NCBI RefSeq assembly: GCF_902167635.1
Contig: NZ_CABHMS010000006.1
Span: 186,001-250,000, forward strand
DNA from: Chitinophaga vietnamensis
GTDB lineage: Bacteria > Bacteroidota > Bacteroidia > Chitinophagales > Chitinophagaceae
Reading direction: 5' to 3'
Length of the DNA stretch: 64,000 bases
The translations under genes were made by a program, and so were the position numbers. The notes under the pieces were generated by a model. That model did no database searches and had not been told where the DNA came from. It saw only the letters and a program-made list of their open reading frames with translations. Of the stretch, positions 36,514 through 46,132 are shown one piece after another (the stretch's first letter is position 1; the number at the start of each line of letters is the position of its first letter).

Positions 36514-38028
36514 TTAGTGTCTGAAATGCCTCATACCGGTCATCACCATCACCATATCATGCTGCTTGCAGAACTCGATGGAGTCATTGTCACGTACAGA
36601 GCCGCCGGGCTGGATCACCGCAGTAATGCCGGCTTCATGGGCAATGCTCACGCAATCATTGAAGGGGAAGAACGCATCAGATGCCATTACAGCGCCTTTC
36701 AGGTCAAAGTTGAACTGACCGGCTTTCTCAATCGCATGACGCAGTGCATCGATACGGGAAGTCTGGCCACAGCCTTTACCCACCAGCTGCTTGTCTTTCA
36801 CGAGGGCGATAGCGTTTGATTTCAGGTGCTTGCAAACGATGTTGGCAAATTCCAGGTCGGCTCTCTCCGCAGCATTGGCCGGGCGGGCGCCTGCATCGGT
36901 CCATTCTTTATAGTTGCCGTTATCGCTGTCTTGCAGTAACACGCCGTTGAGTACATTTTTGAACATGTATTTGCTCTTCACCGGTTGTTTCTGTTCAAGC
37001 AGGATACGGTTCTTTTTCGCCTGAAGCACGGTGAGCGCTTCCGCGTCAAAGCCGGGCGCAATGAGGATTTCAAAGAAAATTTCGTTGATGGCCTCTGCAG
37101 TGGTTTTGTCGATTGTTTTGTTGCAAACGAGCACGCCGCCGAAAGCGCTTTCTTTATCTCCTGCCAATGCTGCATCCCAGGCTTCTTTCAGCGTGGGGCG
37201 GGTAGCAATACCACAAACATTTGTATGCTTGATCACAGCAAAGGTAGTATCAGTAAACTCCTGGATCAGCTGGCAGGCAGCGTCTACATCCACAAGGTTA
37301 TTGAACGACAGCTCTTTTCCATGGAGCTTGTTGAACACCTCATCGAGCTTACCATAAAAAACGCCACGCTGGTGCGGGTTTTCGCCATAGCGGTTTACCT
37401 GGCCCTGTGGAACAGACACCTGGAAATAAGCACCAGGCTCGTTGTTCAGGAAATATTGGGAGATGGCCACATCATAATGGGCACATACTTCAAATGCTTT
37501 TGCAGCAAAGTTTCTGCGTTCTTCCAGGGAAGTGGCGCCATTGTTATTGATCAATACCTGCTCCAGGTCGGCATACTGGTCTTTGGATGCTACGATCACT
37601 ACATCCTTGAAGTTCTTGCCAGCAGCGCGGATCAGGGATACGCCGCCGATATCTATCTTTTCGATGATCGCCTGTTGGTCTGTTGTGCTCTTCACCGTTT
37701 CTTCAAACGGGTAGAGGTCTACGATCACCAGGTCGATCTCGGGTATCTCATATTGTTTCAGCTGCTCCAGGTCCTGCGGATTTTCGCGGCGTGCCAGGAT
37801 ACCTCCAAACACTTTAGGGTGGAGGGTTTTAACGCGTCCGCCCAGAATGGAAGGATAAGCGGTCAGGTCTTCAACTGCCACACATTTTACGCCCTGCTCT
37901 TCAATAAATTTCTGAGTACCACCTGTAGAGTAGATGGTCACTCCTTGTTCACCTAATTTTTTAACGATGTTCTCCAGGTTATCTTTATAGAAAACGGAGA
38001 TCAGAGCTGATTTAATTTGCTTTTGCAT
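36514..38028 (-). CDS. purH: Bifunctional AICAR transformylase/IMP cyclohydrolase
   Basis: 504 aa, complete. N-terminal MGS-like IMP cyclohydrolase domain (about 1-145: YSTGGTQKFIEEQGV, GGRVKTLHPKVFGG) and C-terminal AICAR formyltransferase domain (about 200-504) with FAVIKHTNVCG carrying the Lys-His catalytic pair. Performs the last two steps of purine synthesis. Twelve bases downstream of comEC, so transcribed from it or from a promoter inside it; there is no room for a riboswitch leader. Confidence 0.96.
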   Translation of the reverse strand: MQKQIKSALISVFYKDNLENIVKKLGEQGVTIYSTGGTQKFIEEQGVKCVAVEDLTAYPSILGGRVKTLHPKVFGGILARRENPQDLEQLKQYEIPEIDLVIVDLYPFEETVKSTTDQQAIIEKIDIGGVSLIRAAGKNFKDVVIVASKDQYADLEQVLINNNGATSLEERRNFAAKAFEVCAHYDVAISQYFLNNEPGAYFQVSVPQGQVNRYGENPHQRGVFYGKLDEVFNKLHGKELSFNNLVDVDAACQLIQEFTDTTFAVIKHTNVCGIATRPTLKEAWDAALAGDKESAFGGVLVCNKTIDKTTAEAINEIFFEILIAPGFDAEALTVLQAKKNRILLEQKQPVKSKYMFKNVLNGVLLQDSDNGNYKEWTDAGARPANAAERADLEFANIVCKHLKSNAIALVKDKQLVGKGCGQTSRIDALRHAIEKAGQFNFDLKGAVMASDAFFPFNDCVSIAHEAGITAVIQPGGSVRDNDSIEFCKQHDMVMVMTGMRHFRH

Positions 38029-38040
38029 GAATGGAAAACA

Positions 38041-40131
38041 TTAGAAATTAATAACATAGGCTCCCTGGTCTGGAACCGAAAAGCAGCGCAAAGTTAACGC
38101 GTAACAATCATTTTTCCACTTCTTAATCCTTCCAGTCGTGTTCGCAGCGCCTAAAATAATGGTGTGAAAGGTAAAGAAATCGCCAAGGCGGCTGATATCC
38201 ACGTGTGGATTATGTGTCAATAAAATATAATCCGTGCAGAATTTTTTTTGTGGGGGAGATGAAGGCAGGGCCGTATCGATGATCACCAACCGTTTCCCGC
38301 AGAAACTGAGATAGTGGCCATGTTGCGCCAGCAGCGCCACTTTGCCGGGACTAGCTCCCCATGATGAACGCGCCGCCTGCAATGTTTGCGCTGCTCCTGT
38401 GCTGATGGAATCATCTCCAATTAACTGTACACTTCTCCCTTGTACCCCATCTATTAACGTATAGCCGGCCACGTTATAAATGACCAGGCGGCGCTGGGAA
38501 GCCGCATCCAGCTGCCATTGCGCGTGCAGCCCGCAACAAAGCAGAAGACCGATCCCCGCCAGCCAAGCGCCTGGCTTCCATTTCGCCAGCAGCCATAAAG
38601 CCATACCAGCGATCAGCAGGTAGAGGCCCGTCATCTGCAAAGCACTACAATGGATATTGGGGGTTAACGCACCAGGCAAGGCCCCCAGCCATTTTACACA
38701 GGCATTCATGAACCAGATCAGCCACCGCAGCCCTACTCCCACCCAGGTGGCCAACGGCGAAAGAAACGCGACGGCCAGTAATAATATCTCTCCATAGATA
38801 ATCACGGTAGATAATGGCACTGCCACGAGATTCGCCACCAGAAAGTAATTCGGGAACTGATGAAAATAAAAAAGGCTGACCGGGGTGGTCAATATCTGCG
38901 CAGCGATCGACAGCGACAACATCTCCCATAAAAGATCTGCCCATCTGTTCTTCATCTTCACTAACAAACGAATAGGTTGATAGAACAACATGATGCTCAG
39001 CACCGCCAGGTACGAAAGCTGGAAACCCACGTCCATCGCGAAGCAGGGATTATAACAAAGCAAGAGGAAGGCCGAAGCCGCCAAAGTGTTATAGGCGCTG
39101 CTATACCTTTCCAGCACCAGGCTGCCGATGGTAATGCCGGTAAACATCACCGCCGAACGCAGTACAGATGCCGATGCGCCGGTAAGCAGGGCAAAGCCCC
39201 ACAGCGCCAGTAATACCAGCACGGCTTTGATTATATTGACGAAACGCTTTGCTGGCCACCATTTCAGGAGCCACAGCAAGCTGCCGTATAATAGCGCCAG
39301 GTGCATGCCCGAGATGGCGATGATATGTACAATGCCCGTATTCGTATAGTCTTGCACGATATCCCGGTCGAGGTCCTGCCGGTAGCCGATAAGCAAAGCG
39401 GCTGCCATACCGGCTTCCGGGCCGCTGCCAATATAGTGCCGCAGCTGTTGCAGGCACCAGCTGCGCATGCGGATCAAGCAGGCCTCGAGCGATTGGCTGC
39501 GCCGCTGTGACAGCAATTGATAATCTGTTCTGCGCAATTGCAATTGCCCGTAAATGCCCTGCAAGGCGCAATACAGGCGGTAATCGAAGGCGCCGGGGTT
39601 GCCGCTGTTCCTGATCTCTTCGGGCGGCTGCTGCACCATAATCATATCGCCGTATTGCAAAGGCGGTAATGAATCCTTACGGAGATACAACAGCAGATCG
39701 CCGCTGGCAGGCGTTAGCTGCGCGCTGTCTGCCACTGCCATCACAGTAGCTGTAAACCGCCAGGAGCGCGGTTTTTCCTCCGGCGCTGCGGTGATCCGCA
39801 GCAATAATTTACTGCCTGTGTGATAGTGCTGCTGATAGTAGTGGAACTGATGACGCCCGTCTGCATGATATAACAGTAACGCCCCTACGAAAAATACTAT
39901 CAGCAGTAAAAACGAGGTCTGTAGCCAGTTCCAGGCATACCTGACAGACGGCGGCAATCGGTTGTATATCGCATAGAAGAGTATTAATACCAACAGGAAT
40001 ATCCCTATACTCCATGCAGAAAAAGAAAATTGGTATTGGGTGGCAATGCCCGCCAACAGCGGGATTATCAGGCGAAGAAAAGGCATGCGCTGCCAGCCTG
40101 TGTTCACAAACAAGGATGTTTCAAAATACAT
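38041..40131 (-). CDS. comEC: ComEC/Rec2-family DNA uptake channel, degenerate C-terminal domain
   Basis: 696 aa inner-membrane protein. N-terminal DUF4131 region with helices (about 17-80) and an OB-fold stretch, then the Competence domain (about 220-500) with the signature HIIAISGMHLALLYG and GFALLTGASASVLRSAVM. The C-terminal metallo-beta-lactamase-like part (about 535-690) has no HxHxDH motif (LLTHNPHVDI at its place), so it cannot be the nuclease found in Firmicutes ComEC. Moves single-stranded DNA across the inner membrane. Confidence 0.88.
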   Translation of the reverse strand: MYFETSLFVNTGWQRMPFLRLIIPLLAGIATQYQFSFSAWSIGIFLLVLILFYAIYNRLPPSVRYAWNWLQTSFLLLIVFFVGALLLYHADGRHQFHYYQQHYHTGSKLLLRITAAPEEKPRSWRFTATVMAVADSAQLTPASGDLLLYLRKDSLPPLQYGDMIMVQQPPEEIRNSGNPGAFDYRLYCALQGIYGQLQLRRTDYQLLSQRRSQSLEACLIRMRSWCLQQLRHYIGSGPEAGMAAALLIGYRQDLDRDIVQDYTNTGIVHIIAISGMHLALLYGSLLWLLKWWPAKRFVNIIKAVLVLLALWGFALLTGASASVLRSAVMFTGITIGSLVLERYSSAYNTLAASAFLLLCYNPCFAMDVGFQLSYLAVLSIMLFYQPIRLLVKMKNRWADLLWEMLSLSIAAQILTTPVSLFYFHQFPNYFLVANLVAVPLSTVIIYGEILLLAVAFLSPLATWVGVGLRWLIWFMNACVKWLGALPGALTPNIHCSALQMTGLYLLIAGMALWLLAKWKPGAWLAGIGLLLCCGLHAQWQLDAASQRRLVIYNVAGYTLIDGVQGRSVQLIGDDSISTGAAQTLQAARSSWGASPGKVALLAQHGHYLSFCGKRLVIIDTALPSSPPQKKFCTDYILLTHNPHVDISRLGDFFTFHTIILGAANTTGRIKKWKNDCYALTLRCFSVPDQGAYVINF

Positions 40132-40426
40132 TTGGGTGTAACTTTTACAGGCTAAAATTAGCAGTTCGAAAGAAGGTAATTGTTTATAACATGTTAATGA
40201 TTGTTATATTTAATAGCGCTAATATGAATATATGAGGACTTGAAAACTTTTCGAGAAAGCCTGAAAACAAGGCGTGACAACAAGTATTATCATTTATACA
40301 AATACGTGTAAATCAATCTTGTTAAATATTAATAATTAACACATCTGTTATTGATTAGTTAACATCTTCTTTAAATATAATATTATTTGTAAAATGCATT
40401 ACCGGTCACGCTATTTGTGTCGTATC

Positions 40427-40503
40427 AAGATTCAATAGTCGTGTCTTTAATGGTTATTTTGAGGGAAAAGAAGGAGCCTGATTTTCATCAGGCTCTGTTT
40501 TTT
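40427..40503 (+). ncRNA. Candidate small RNA ending in an orphan terminator
   Basis: A perfect nine-base hairpin followed by a T-run ends a plus-strand transcript that carries no gene. Upstream, ATTTG at about 40419 with a TTTG at about 40390 resembles a Bacteroidota promoter with a weak -7 (GCTATTTG). The transcript would be about 77 bases. The start is inferred. Confidence 0.3.
40474..40503 (+). terminator. Orphan plus-strand intrinsic terminator
   Basis: Arms GAGCCTGAT (40474-40482) and ATCAGGCTC (40487-40495), TTTC loop, then TGTTTTTTT. No plus-strand gene precedes it. It could also act as a second, weaker stop for carB on the minus strand. Confidence 0.8.
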
Positions 40504-40530
40504 TAAACGATTTATTTTCTCTTATAGATA

Positions 40531-40572
40531 AAAAGAAAAGGGTGTGCTGCATCAGCAGCACACCCTTTTTTA
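40531..40572 (-). terminator. Bidirectional terminator of carB
   Basis: Perfect 15-base arms AAAAGGGTGTGCTGC (40536-40550) and its complement (40555-40569) with an ATCA loop, T-rich on both sides. Thirteen bases beyond the carB stop. Confidence 0.88.
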
Positions 40573-40584
40573 CTTTTAAGTTTA

Positions 40585-43401
40585 TTACTTGCTCAGGTAC
40601 ATGCTCTTTTCTTTGTAGAGCTGTCTGAAGTAAGGATCGCGCAGGTCTTTGATGAAGCGGATCGCCTCACCGGTAGATTTCATTTCAGGTCCGAGTTCTT
40701 TATTTACACCCGGGAATTTATTGAACGAGAACACAGGTTCTTTGATCGCGAAGCCGGTGAGTTTTTTCTCGATCTTGAAATCTTTCAGTTTGTTTGCACC
40801 GATCATCACTTTGGTAGCGATGTTCAGATACGGCACCTGGTAAGCTTTTGCGATGAATGGCGTAGTACGGGAAGCTCGTGGGTTGGCTTCGATCACATAA
40901 ACATTGCCATCTTTGATCGCGAACTGAATGTTGATCAAGCCGCGGATGTTCAGTGCGCGTGCGATCTTTTCCGCATAGTATTCCATCGTGGTCACCTCAA
41001 TCGGCGTAAGGTTGAAAGCCGGCAGCAGTGCATGGCTGTCGCCACTGTGGATACCTGCTGGCTCGATGTGTTCCATCACGCCCATCACATGGAAGTCGGT
41101 ACCGTCGAAGATACCATCGATCTCTGCTTCCTGGCAACGGTCGAGGAAATGGTCGATCAATATCTTGTTGCCTGGCAAGTGTTTCAGCAAGCTGAGTACT
41201 GATTGCTCCAGCTCTTCTTCGTTGATCACGATACGCATGCGCTGACCGCCCAACACGTAGGAAGGACGCACCAGTACAGGATATCCCACTTCTTTCGCTA
41301 CATCGATCGCTTCGTCTGTATTATAAGCGGTGCCATATTTCGGATAAGGGATGCCGAGATCTTTCAGCATATCGGAGAAACGGCCACGGTCTTCCGCAAT
41401 GTCCATGTTATCGAAAGAAGTACCGATGATCCTGACACCTTTCTCTTCCAGTCGCTTCGCCAGTTTCAGTGCTGTTTGGCCTCCCAGCTGAACGATCACG
41501 CCTTCTGGTTTTTCCAGTTCGATGATCTCCCAGAGGTGTTCCCAGAATACCGGTTCGAAGTACAGTTTATCTGCCATGTCGAAGTCGGTAGATACTGTTT
41601 CAGGGTTACAGTTCACCATGATCGCTTCATAACCACAATCCTGGATCGCTTGCAAACCATGTGTGCAGCAGTAGTCAAACTCAATACCCTGGCCAATCCT
41701 GTTAGGACCGGAACCGAGTACGATAATTTTTTTCTTGTCGGTTACTTTGCTTTCGTTCTCGGTATCGAAAGTAGAATAGAAGTATGGCGTTTTCGCTTCA
41801 AACTCGGCGCTGCACGTATCTACCATCTTGTAAGTACGAACGATGCCGTTAGCTTTACGTTTTTCGTATACTTCTTCTTCTTCGCAGTTGCCAAACAGGA
41901 TCGCCAGTTGTTTATCGGAGAAGCCCATATGTTTGGCATCTTTCAGCATATCTGCCGGAACGCTTTCCAGGTCGTGCTCCATCAGTTGTTTTTCGAGGGT
42001 CACGATATCGTTGATCTGGTGCAGGAACCAGCGGTCGATATAGGTCAGCTGATGCAGGTGCTTTACAGACACGCCTTCCATCAGTGCGTCTTTGATGCGG
42101 AAGATACGATCCCAGGTGGGGCGTTTCAGTTTTTCCAGCAGCTGTTCGCTTTTCAGCATGGATTTGCCATAGTAGCCAAGACCGAGGGCATCGTTCTCAA
42201 GGCTCTGGCAGGCCTTCTGCAGGGCTTCAGGGAAGGTGCGGCCGATAGCCATTACCTCGCCTACTGATTTCATTTGCAGACCGAGCGTATCATCGGCGCC
42301 TTTAAATTTATCGAAGTTCCAGCGCGGCATTTTCACGATCACGTAATCCAGTGCTGGTTCAAAGAATGCGGAAGTGGTTTTGGTGATCTGGTTTTCCAGT
42401 TCATCCAGTGTGTAGCCGATGGCCAGTTTAGCGGCGATCTTCGCGATGGGATAACCCGTTGCTTTGGATGCCAGTGCAGAAGAGCGGCTCACGCGCGGGT
42501 TGATCTCGATGGCGATCAGTTCTTCTGTTTCAGGATTGAGTGAGAACTGTACGTTACAGCCTCCGGCGAAGTTGCCGAGGTCGCGCATCATCATCATGGC
42601 TTTGTTGCGCATATCCTGGAAAGCGGTATCGCTCAGGGTCATCGCAGGCGCCACGGTGATGGAGTCGCCAGTGTGGATACCCATCGGATCAAGGTTTTCC
42701 ACGGTACAGATGATCACTACGTTATTGTTTTGGTCGCGCAGCAGTTCCAGCTCATATTCTTTCCATCCGAGTACTGCTTTTTCTACCAGTACTTCGTGGA
42801 TGGGAGATGCCTTCAAACCGCGGTCCAGGGCCTCGTCCAGCTCCTCTTTGCTGTGAACGAAACCACCGCCGGTACCACCCAGCGTGAAGGAAGGGCGGAT
42901 CACCAATGGAAATCCGATCTCCTGTGCAAACTCTTTACCTTCGAGGAAAGAGTTGGCTGTTCTGGCCGGCGCTACAGGTACGCCCAGCTGGATCATCCAC
43001 TGACGGAACTGTTCACGGTCTTCTGCTTTGTCGATCGCTTTGATGTCTACACCGATCAGGCGCACATTATACTTTTCCCATATTCCCAGTTCGTCCACTT
43101 CTTTACAAAGGTTGAGCGCAGTTTGTCCGCCCATGGTGGGTAATACGGCATCTATCTGGTTTTCTTCCAGAATCTGCTCAATGCTTTCCACGGTCAGTGG
43201 CAGCAGGTAAACCTTATCGGCCATCATGGGGTCTGTCATGATGGTGGCCGGGTTGGAATTAATCAATATCACTTTGATACCTTCTTCCCGCAGCGAACGT
43301 GCTGCCTGGGAGCCGGAATAATCAAATTCGCAAGCCTGACCAATAATAATGGGACCAGAACCAATGATGAGAACAGATTTGATAGATGAGTCTTTTGGCA
43401 T
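40585..43401 (-). CDS. carB: Carbamoyl-phosphate synthase large subunit, lacking the C-terminal allosteric domain
   Basis: 938 aa. Two homologous halves, each with pre-ATP-grasp and ATP-grasp domains: the first opens with SVLIIGSGPIIIGQACEFDYSG, in short SGPIIIGQACEFDYSG, the second with IIVLGSGPNRIGQGIEFDY; ATP-binding loops FTLGGTGGGF and SYVLGGQRM. Makes carbamoyl phosphate for pyrimidines and arginine. E. coli CarB has about 1073 residues; here the MGS-like domain that binds UMP, IMP and ornithine is missing and the protein ends shortly after GPEMKSTGEAI. CarA is not in the window. Confidence 0.95.
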   Translation of the reverse strand: MPKDSSIKSVLIIGSGPIIIGQACEFDYSGSQAARSLREEGIKVILINSNPATIMTDPMMADKVYLLPLTVESIEQILEENQIDAVLPTMGGQTALNLCKEVDELGIWEKYNVRLIGVDIKAIDKAEDREQFRQWMIQLGVPVAPARTANSFLEGKEFAQEIGFPLVIRPSFTLGGTGGGFVHSKEELDEALDRGLKASPIHEVLVEKAVLGWKEYELELLRDQNNNVVIICTVENLDPMGIHTGDSITVAPAMTLSDTAFQDMRNKAMMMMRDLGNFAGGCNVQFSLNPETEELIAIEINPRVSRSSALASKATGYPIAKIAAKLAIGYTLDELENQITKTTSAFFEPALDYVIVKMPRWNFDKFKGADDTLGLQMKSVGEVMAIGRTFPEALQKACQSLENDALGLGYYGKSMLKSEQLLEKLKRPTWDRIFRIKDALMEGVSVKHLHQLTYIDRWFLHQINDIVTLEKQLMEHDLESVPADMLKDAKHMGFSDKQLAILFGNCEEEEVYEKRKANGIVRTYKMVDTCSAEFEAKTPYFYSTFDTENESKVTDKKKIIVLGSGPNRIGQGIEFDYCCTHGLQAIQDCGYEAIMVNCNPETVSTDFDMADKLYFEPVFWEHLWEIIELEKPEGVIVQLGGQTALKLAKRLEEKGVRIIGTSFDNMDIAEDRGRFSDMLKDLGIPYPKYGTAYNTDEAIDVAKEVGYPVLVRPSYVLGGQRMRIVINEEELEQSVLSLLKHLPGNKILIDHFLDRCQEAEIDGIFDGTDFHVMGVMEHIEPAGIHSGDSHALLPAFNLTPIEVTTMEYYAEKIARALNIRGLINIQFAIKDGNVYVIEANPRASRTTPFIAKAYQVPYLNIATKVMIGANKLKDFKIEKKLTGFAIKEPVFSFNKFPGVNKELGPEMKSTGEAIRFIKDLRDPYFRQLYKEKSMYLSK

Positions 43402-43604
43402 TTGTGTAATCTATTGAAAATGAAAAACCAAATTGATTTCTCTGCCAACGAAGGGAACAAAAAAATCGTGCAAAGTTACGTGAATAGAATTTTATTAAGC
43501 GAATTAAATTTGATTTTTTTGGAAAGAATTTTTGTTAAGCCTCTTATCACTACTGTTTTATATAATTTTTTCATTTCATTTGTAGAAAATATCTTTTTAT
43601 CGAC

Positions 43605-44192
43605 ATGGAACCATATCCACATGCATGGGATATTATATTGGAAAGATATGGCCATGGCAGAGGCACTTACCTTGAAGGAGATCAGGACCAGCCCAACTAT
43701 CTCTTTTCATTCGGACTTATCTTTGATGGAATACCCGCTCAGGTGGAGTTTGGCTGGAACAACACACGTAACTGGAACCGCCGCGCGGCAAATGACTTTT
43801 CAATTGGCAAAGAGATAAATCATCACACCATCCTCCGGATAGGACTACCGAATCAACAACATTATCTAAAAATACAAAGAAAGACATTACTTACATCCGC
43901 CATCTTCGCCTTGCATCCGCATCGGGCACTGGCTGGCGATACTGCACTGGATAATGCGTTTATTTTCGTGGCGCGGCCAAAAGATATCCTTCCGAAAATA
44001 TTGCCAGAGCTGGATTTCCTGTTGCTACCACTTTTTGAGTCAACCATTTTTCTCAATAGTGATTATGAAGATGCTGTCGCCAATCACTTTTATCTTCAGA
44101 TAAGGTTAGAACAAAAAATGGATCAAGTAGACCAAATTGAGCAACTGCTCGGGCACACTCACAAACTGGTATCACGGCTGATCACAATTTAA
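43605..44192 (+). CDS. Hypothetical protein, 195 aa
   Basis: Begins MEPYPHAWDIILERYGHGRG. No signal peptide or membrane helix; rich in His, Arg and Leu. A hydrophobic stretch with LPKILPELDFLLLPLFEST is followed by a C-terminal coiled or helical segment (IRLEQKMDQVDQIEQLLGHTH). I do not recognise a family. It is divergent from carB and overlaps the end of the MFS gene by 11 bases. The 203-base upstream region is AT-rich. Confidence 0.6.
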   Translation: MEPYPHAWDIILERYGHGRGTYLEGDQDQPNYLFSFGLIFDGIPAQVEFGWNNTRNWNRRAANDFSIGKEINHHTILRIGLPNQQHYLKIQRKTLLTSAIFALHPHRALAGDTALDNAFIFVARPKDILPKILPELDFLLLPLFESTIFLNSDYEDAVANHFYLQIRLEQKMDQVDQIEQLLGHTHKLVSRLITI

Positions 44193-45333
44193 TCTTCAGC
44201 GACATCACCGCAATCGCCGCCCCCATCACCGCAATGATGGAAAACGACACCGCCAGGCTGGAAGCCTGCGCTACAAACCCGATCAAAGGAGGTCCAAACA
44301 CGAACCCCAGGTAACCGATCGTGGAAACCGCTGCCAGCGCCATTCCGGGAGATAGTACCTTCGATTTTCCCGCGCTGCTGTATACAAGAGGCACAACCGA
44401 AGACACACCCGCGCCTACCAACATAAAACCAATAATAGCAGGAATGAAATAAGGCAATGTTACCGCCAGCAAAAGCCCGCCGGCAGTGAGGATACCGCTG
44501 ATCAGCAACATCCTGTTAACACCCAGCCGCATGGTAAGCCAGTCGGCCACAAAACGCCCGAGGAACATCGTGCTCATAAAAGCGGAATACCCTATACCGG
44601 AAGCATCGGCGGCACGCACCACTCTTTTGAAATAGATCACGCTCCAGTCAAACATCGTCCCCTCGCAGATCATAGAGCACATCGCAATAATGCCGAGCGT
44701 AAGCAGGAACTTGTCGGGCATCACAAAGAGCGGCTGATTGGCTTGTGAAGAGATATCCTGCTGTACAATGTTGCGCATGGCCACCATCACGATCATCCAG
44801 CCGATGGCCGTGATGATCAGGAAATGATAAACCGGCGCCATGTGCAAACCTGCGAGGAACGCCCCTACAGAAGCACCAGCAAAGCCGCCTACACTCCACA
44901 ATCCGTGAAATGAGGCCATGATAGAACGGCCATACATCGCTTCTACTACAACTGCCTGCGTGTTAACGGCAATATTGGCCATATTGCCGCTGAAGCCGAA
45001 AAGCACCAGGATGGAGATCAGCTCCCATGGCGCCTTTGCCAGGCCGATCAGGGGTAACAGTGCCGCATATACGACACTGGCAATGATCAGCACGTGCCGG
45101 CTGCCAAAGCGCGATACCATTACACCCGCAACAGGCAGCGCCACCAGCGAGCCTACCGGCAATGCAAGCAATACGCTACCAAGGCCGGCATCATTGAGAT
45201 GCAGGGTTTGCTGGATATCGGAAATACGCGATGCCCAGCTGGCAAAGCAAAATCCGGTGAGGAAAAACAAAGCGCTCACCGCAATGCGCGCGCTTCTTTT
45301 ATTGATCATCCCTATCGTCAGTTCTTGTAACAT
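44182..45333 (-). CDS. Major facilitator superfamily transporter
   Basis: 383 aa with about 12 membrane helices. N-terminal phrase FFLTGFCFASWASRISDIQ and the GxxG-rich loop with VSRFGSRHVL are seen in the YbjJ-like group of MFS transporters. Substrate unknown. A DeoR-type regulator gene follows upstream with 20 bases between them, both minus strand; the regulator is transcribed first, so they are likely one operon. Confidence 0.85.
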   Translation of the reverse strand: MLQELTIGMINKRSARIAVSALFFLTGFCFASWASRISDIQQTLHLNDAGLGSVLLALPVGSLVALPVAGVMVSRFGSRHVLIIASVVYAALLPLIGLAKAPWELISILVLFGFSGNMANIAVNTQAVVVEAMYGRSIMASFHGLWSVGGFAGASVGAFLAGLHMAPVYHFLIITAIGWMIVMVAMRNIVQQDISSQANQPLFVMPDKFLLTLGIIAMCSMICEGTMFDWSVIYFKRVVRAADASGIGYSAFMSTMFLGRFVADWLTMRLGVNRMLLISGILTAGGLLLAVTLPYFIPAIIGFMLVGAGVSSVVPLVYSSAGKSKVLSPGMALAAVSTIGYLGFVFGPPLIGFVAQASSLAVSFSIIAVMGAAIAVMSLKIKL

Positions 45334-45353
45334 CGGCTGTGTTGGTAAAATGA

Positions 45354-46100
45354 TTATATCACCTGGATGCCCAGGTCAGAGTATGGTTTGAAAGATGGCA
45401 GGTCTGGTTTATCGGTAATGATAATATCCAGTACAGTGATATCGCATACCTTATAAGGTTCTGCGGTGCCTATTTTATCGCTGGTGGCCAGTGCTACATT
45501 TTTGTAGGCAGATGCCATCATCACACTTTTCACATCTGCTTCGCCGAGATCGAGGCCGGTAACGCCGGCTTCCGGGTGCAGACTGCAAATGCCGGAAAAG
45601 CAGATATCTGCCTTGATCCGTTGTAACATACGGATGGTATCCATGCCGCCGGCGGTTTGTGAATCCTTGCCGATACGGCCCCCTGTGAAAACCACTTCTA
45701 TCACCGGGTGTTCAATCAGCTGTGCAACAATGGGAACACTATTGGTAACAACAGTAACACGTAAGTTAGGCGGCAATATTTTTGCCAGCGTCAAGGTAGA
45801 GGTACCTCCATCCATCACGATCGTTTGCCCGTCGTGCAGGAACTGTAAGGCTTTGCGGGCCATGTTCTTTTTATCATCTTCATGATAACCGATGCGGTCT
45901 TTAAATGCATAAGGATTGGGAGAATGCGGGATGGCGCCGCCTCTCACTTTGATCAACTGGCCGTTTTGGGCCAGCACTTCGAGGTCGCGGCGCACGGTGT
46001 CTTCCGATACCTGTAAATCACTGCTCAGCTCTGTTTGCAGCACTTTGTGCTCCGCTTGCAGCTTTTTAAGGATATAATCAAGTCTTTCCTCTTTTAACAT
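45354..46100 (-). CDS. DeoR/GlpR-type transcriptional regulator
   Basis: 248 aa from the ATG at 46100 (MLKEERLDYILKKL); the open frame extends 63 codons further but those overlap the divergent gene. N-terminal HTH about 5-57 (TELSSDLQVSEDTVRRDLEVLAQNGQL part of the DeoR signature, short form SEDTVRRDLEVL), then the sugar-phosphate isomerase-like effector domain with DGGTSTLTLAK and VVTNSVPI. Senses a phosphorylated sugar or nucleoside. Likely controls the MFS gene and the divergent nucleotidase through the TTTTGCCA cluster. Confidence 0.9.
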   Translation of the reverse strand: MLKEERLDYILKKLQAEHKVLQTELSSDLQVSEDTVRRDLEVLAQNGQLIKVRGGAIPHSPNPYAFKDRIGYHEDDKKNMARKALQFLHDGQTIVMDGGTSTLTLAKILPPNLRVTVVTNSVPIVAQLIEHPVIEVVFTGGRIGKDSQTAGGMDTIRMLQRIKADICFSGICSLHPEAGVTGLDLGEADVKSVMMASAYKNVALATSDKIGTAEPYKVCDITVLDIIITDKPDLPSFKPYSDLGIQVI

Positions 46101-46132
46101 GCCAATGCTATTTTCTGCAATATTATGAAATT

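Larger units (their letters stand above)
40132..40584. other. 453-base AT-rich intergenic region with two terminators
   Basis: Between the divergent end of comEC and the end of carB. It contains a plus-strand terminator at 40474-40503 with no gene in front of it, the carB terminator at 40531-40572, and about 340 bases of AT-rich sequence with no convincing open frame. See the candidate RNA entry. Confidence 0.7.

Noticed and set aside
36490-38040. Purine riboswitch before purH
   Set aside because: Only 12 bases separate purH from comEC, and I see no aptamer-like leader.
43402-43818. Plus-strand frame of 138 codons starting just after carB
   Set aside because: It overlaps the start of the 195-residue frame in another phase, has a hydrophobic AT-driven composition, and no start context; the 195-residue frame is better.
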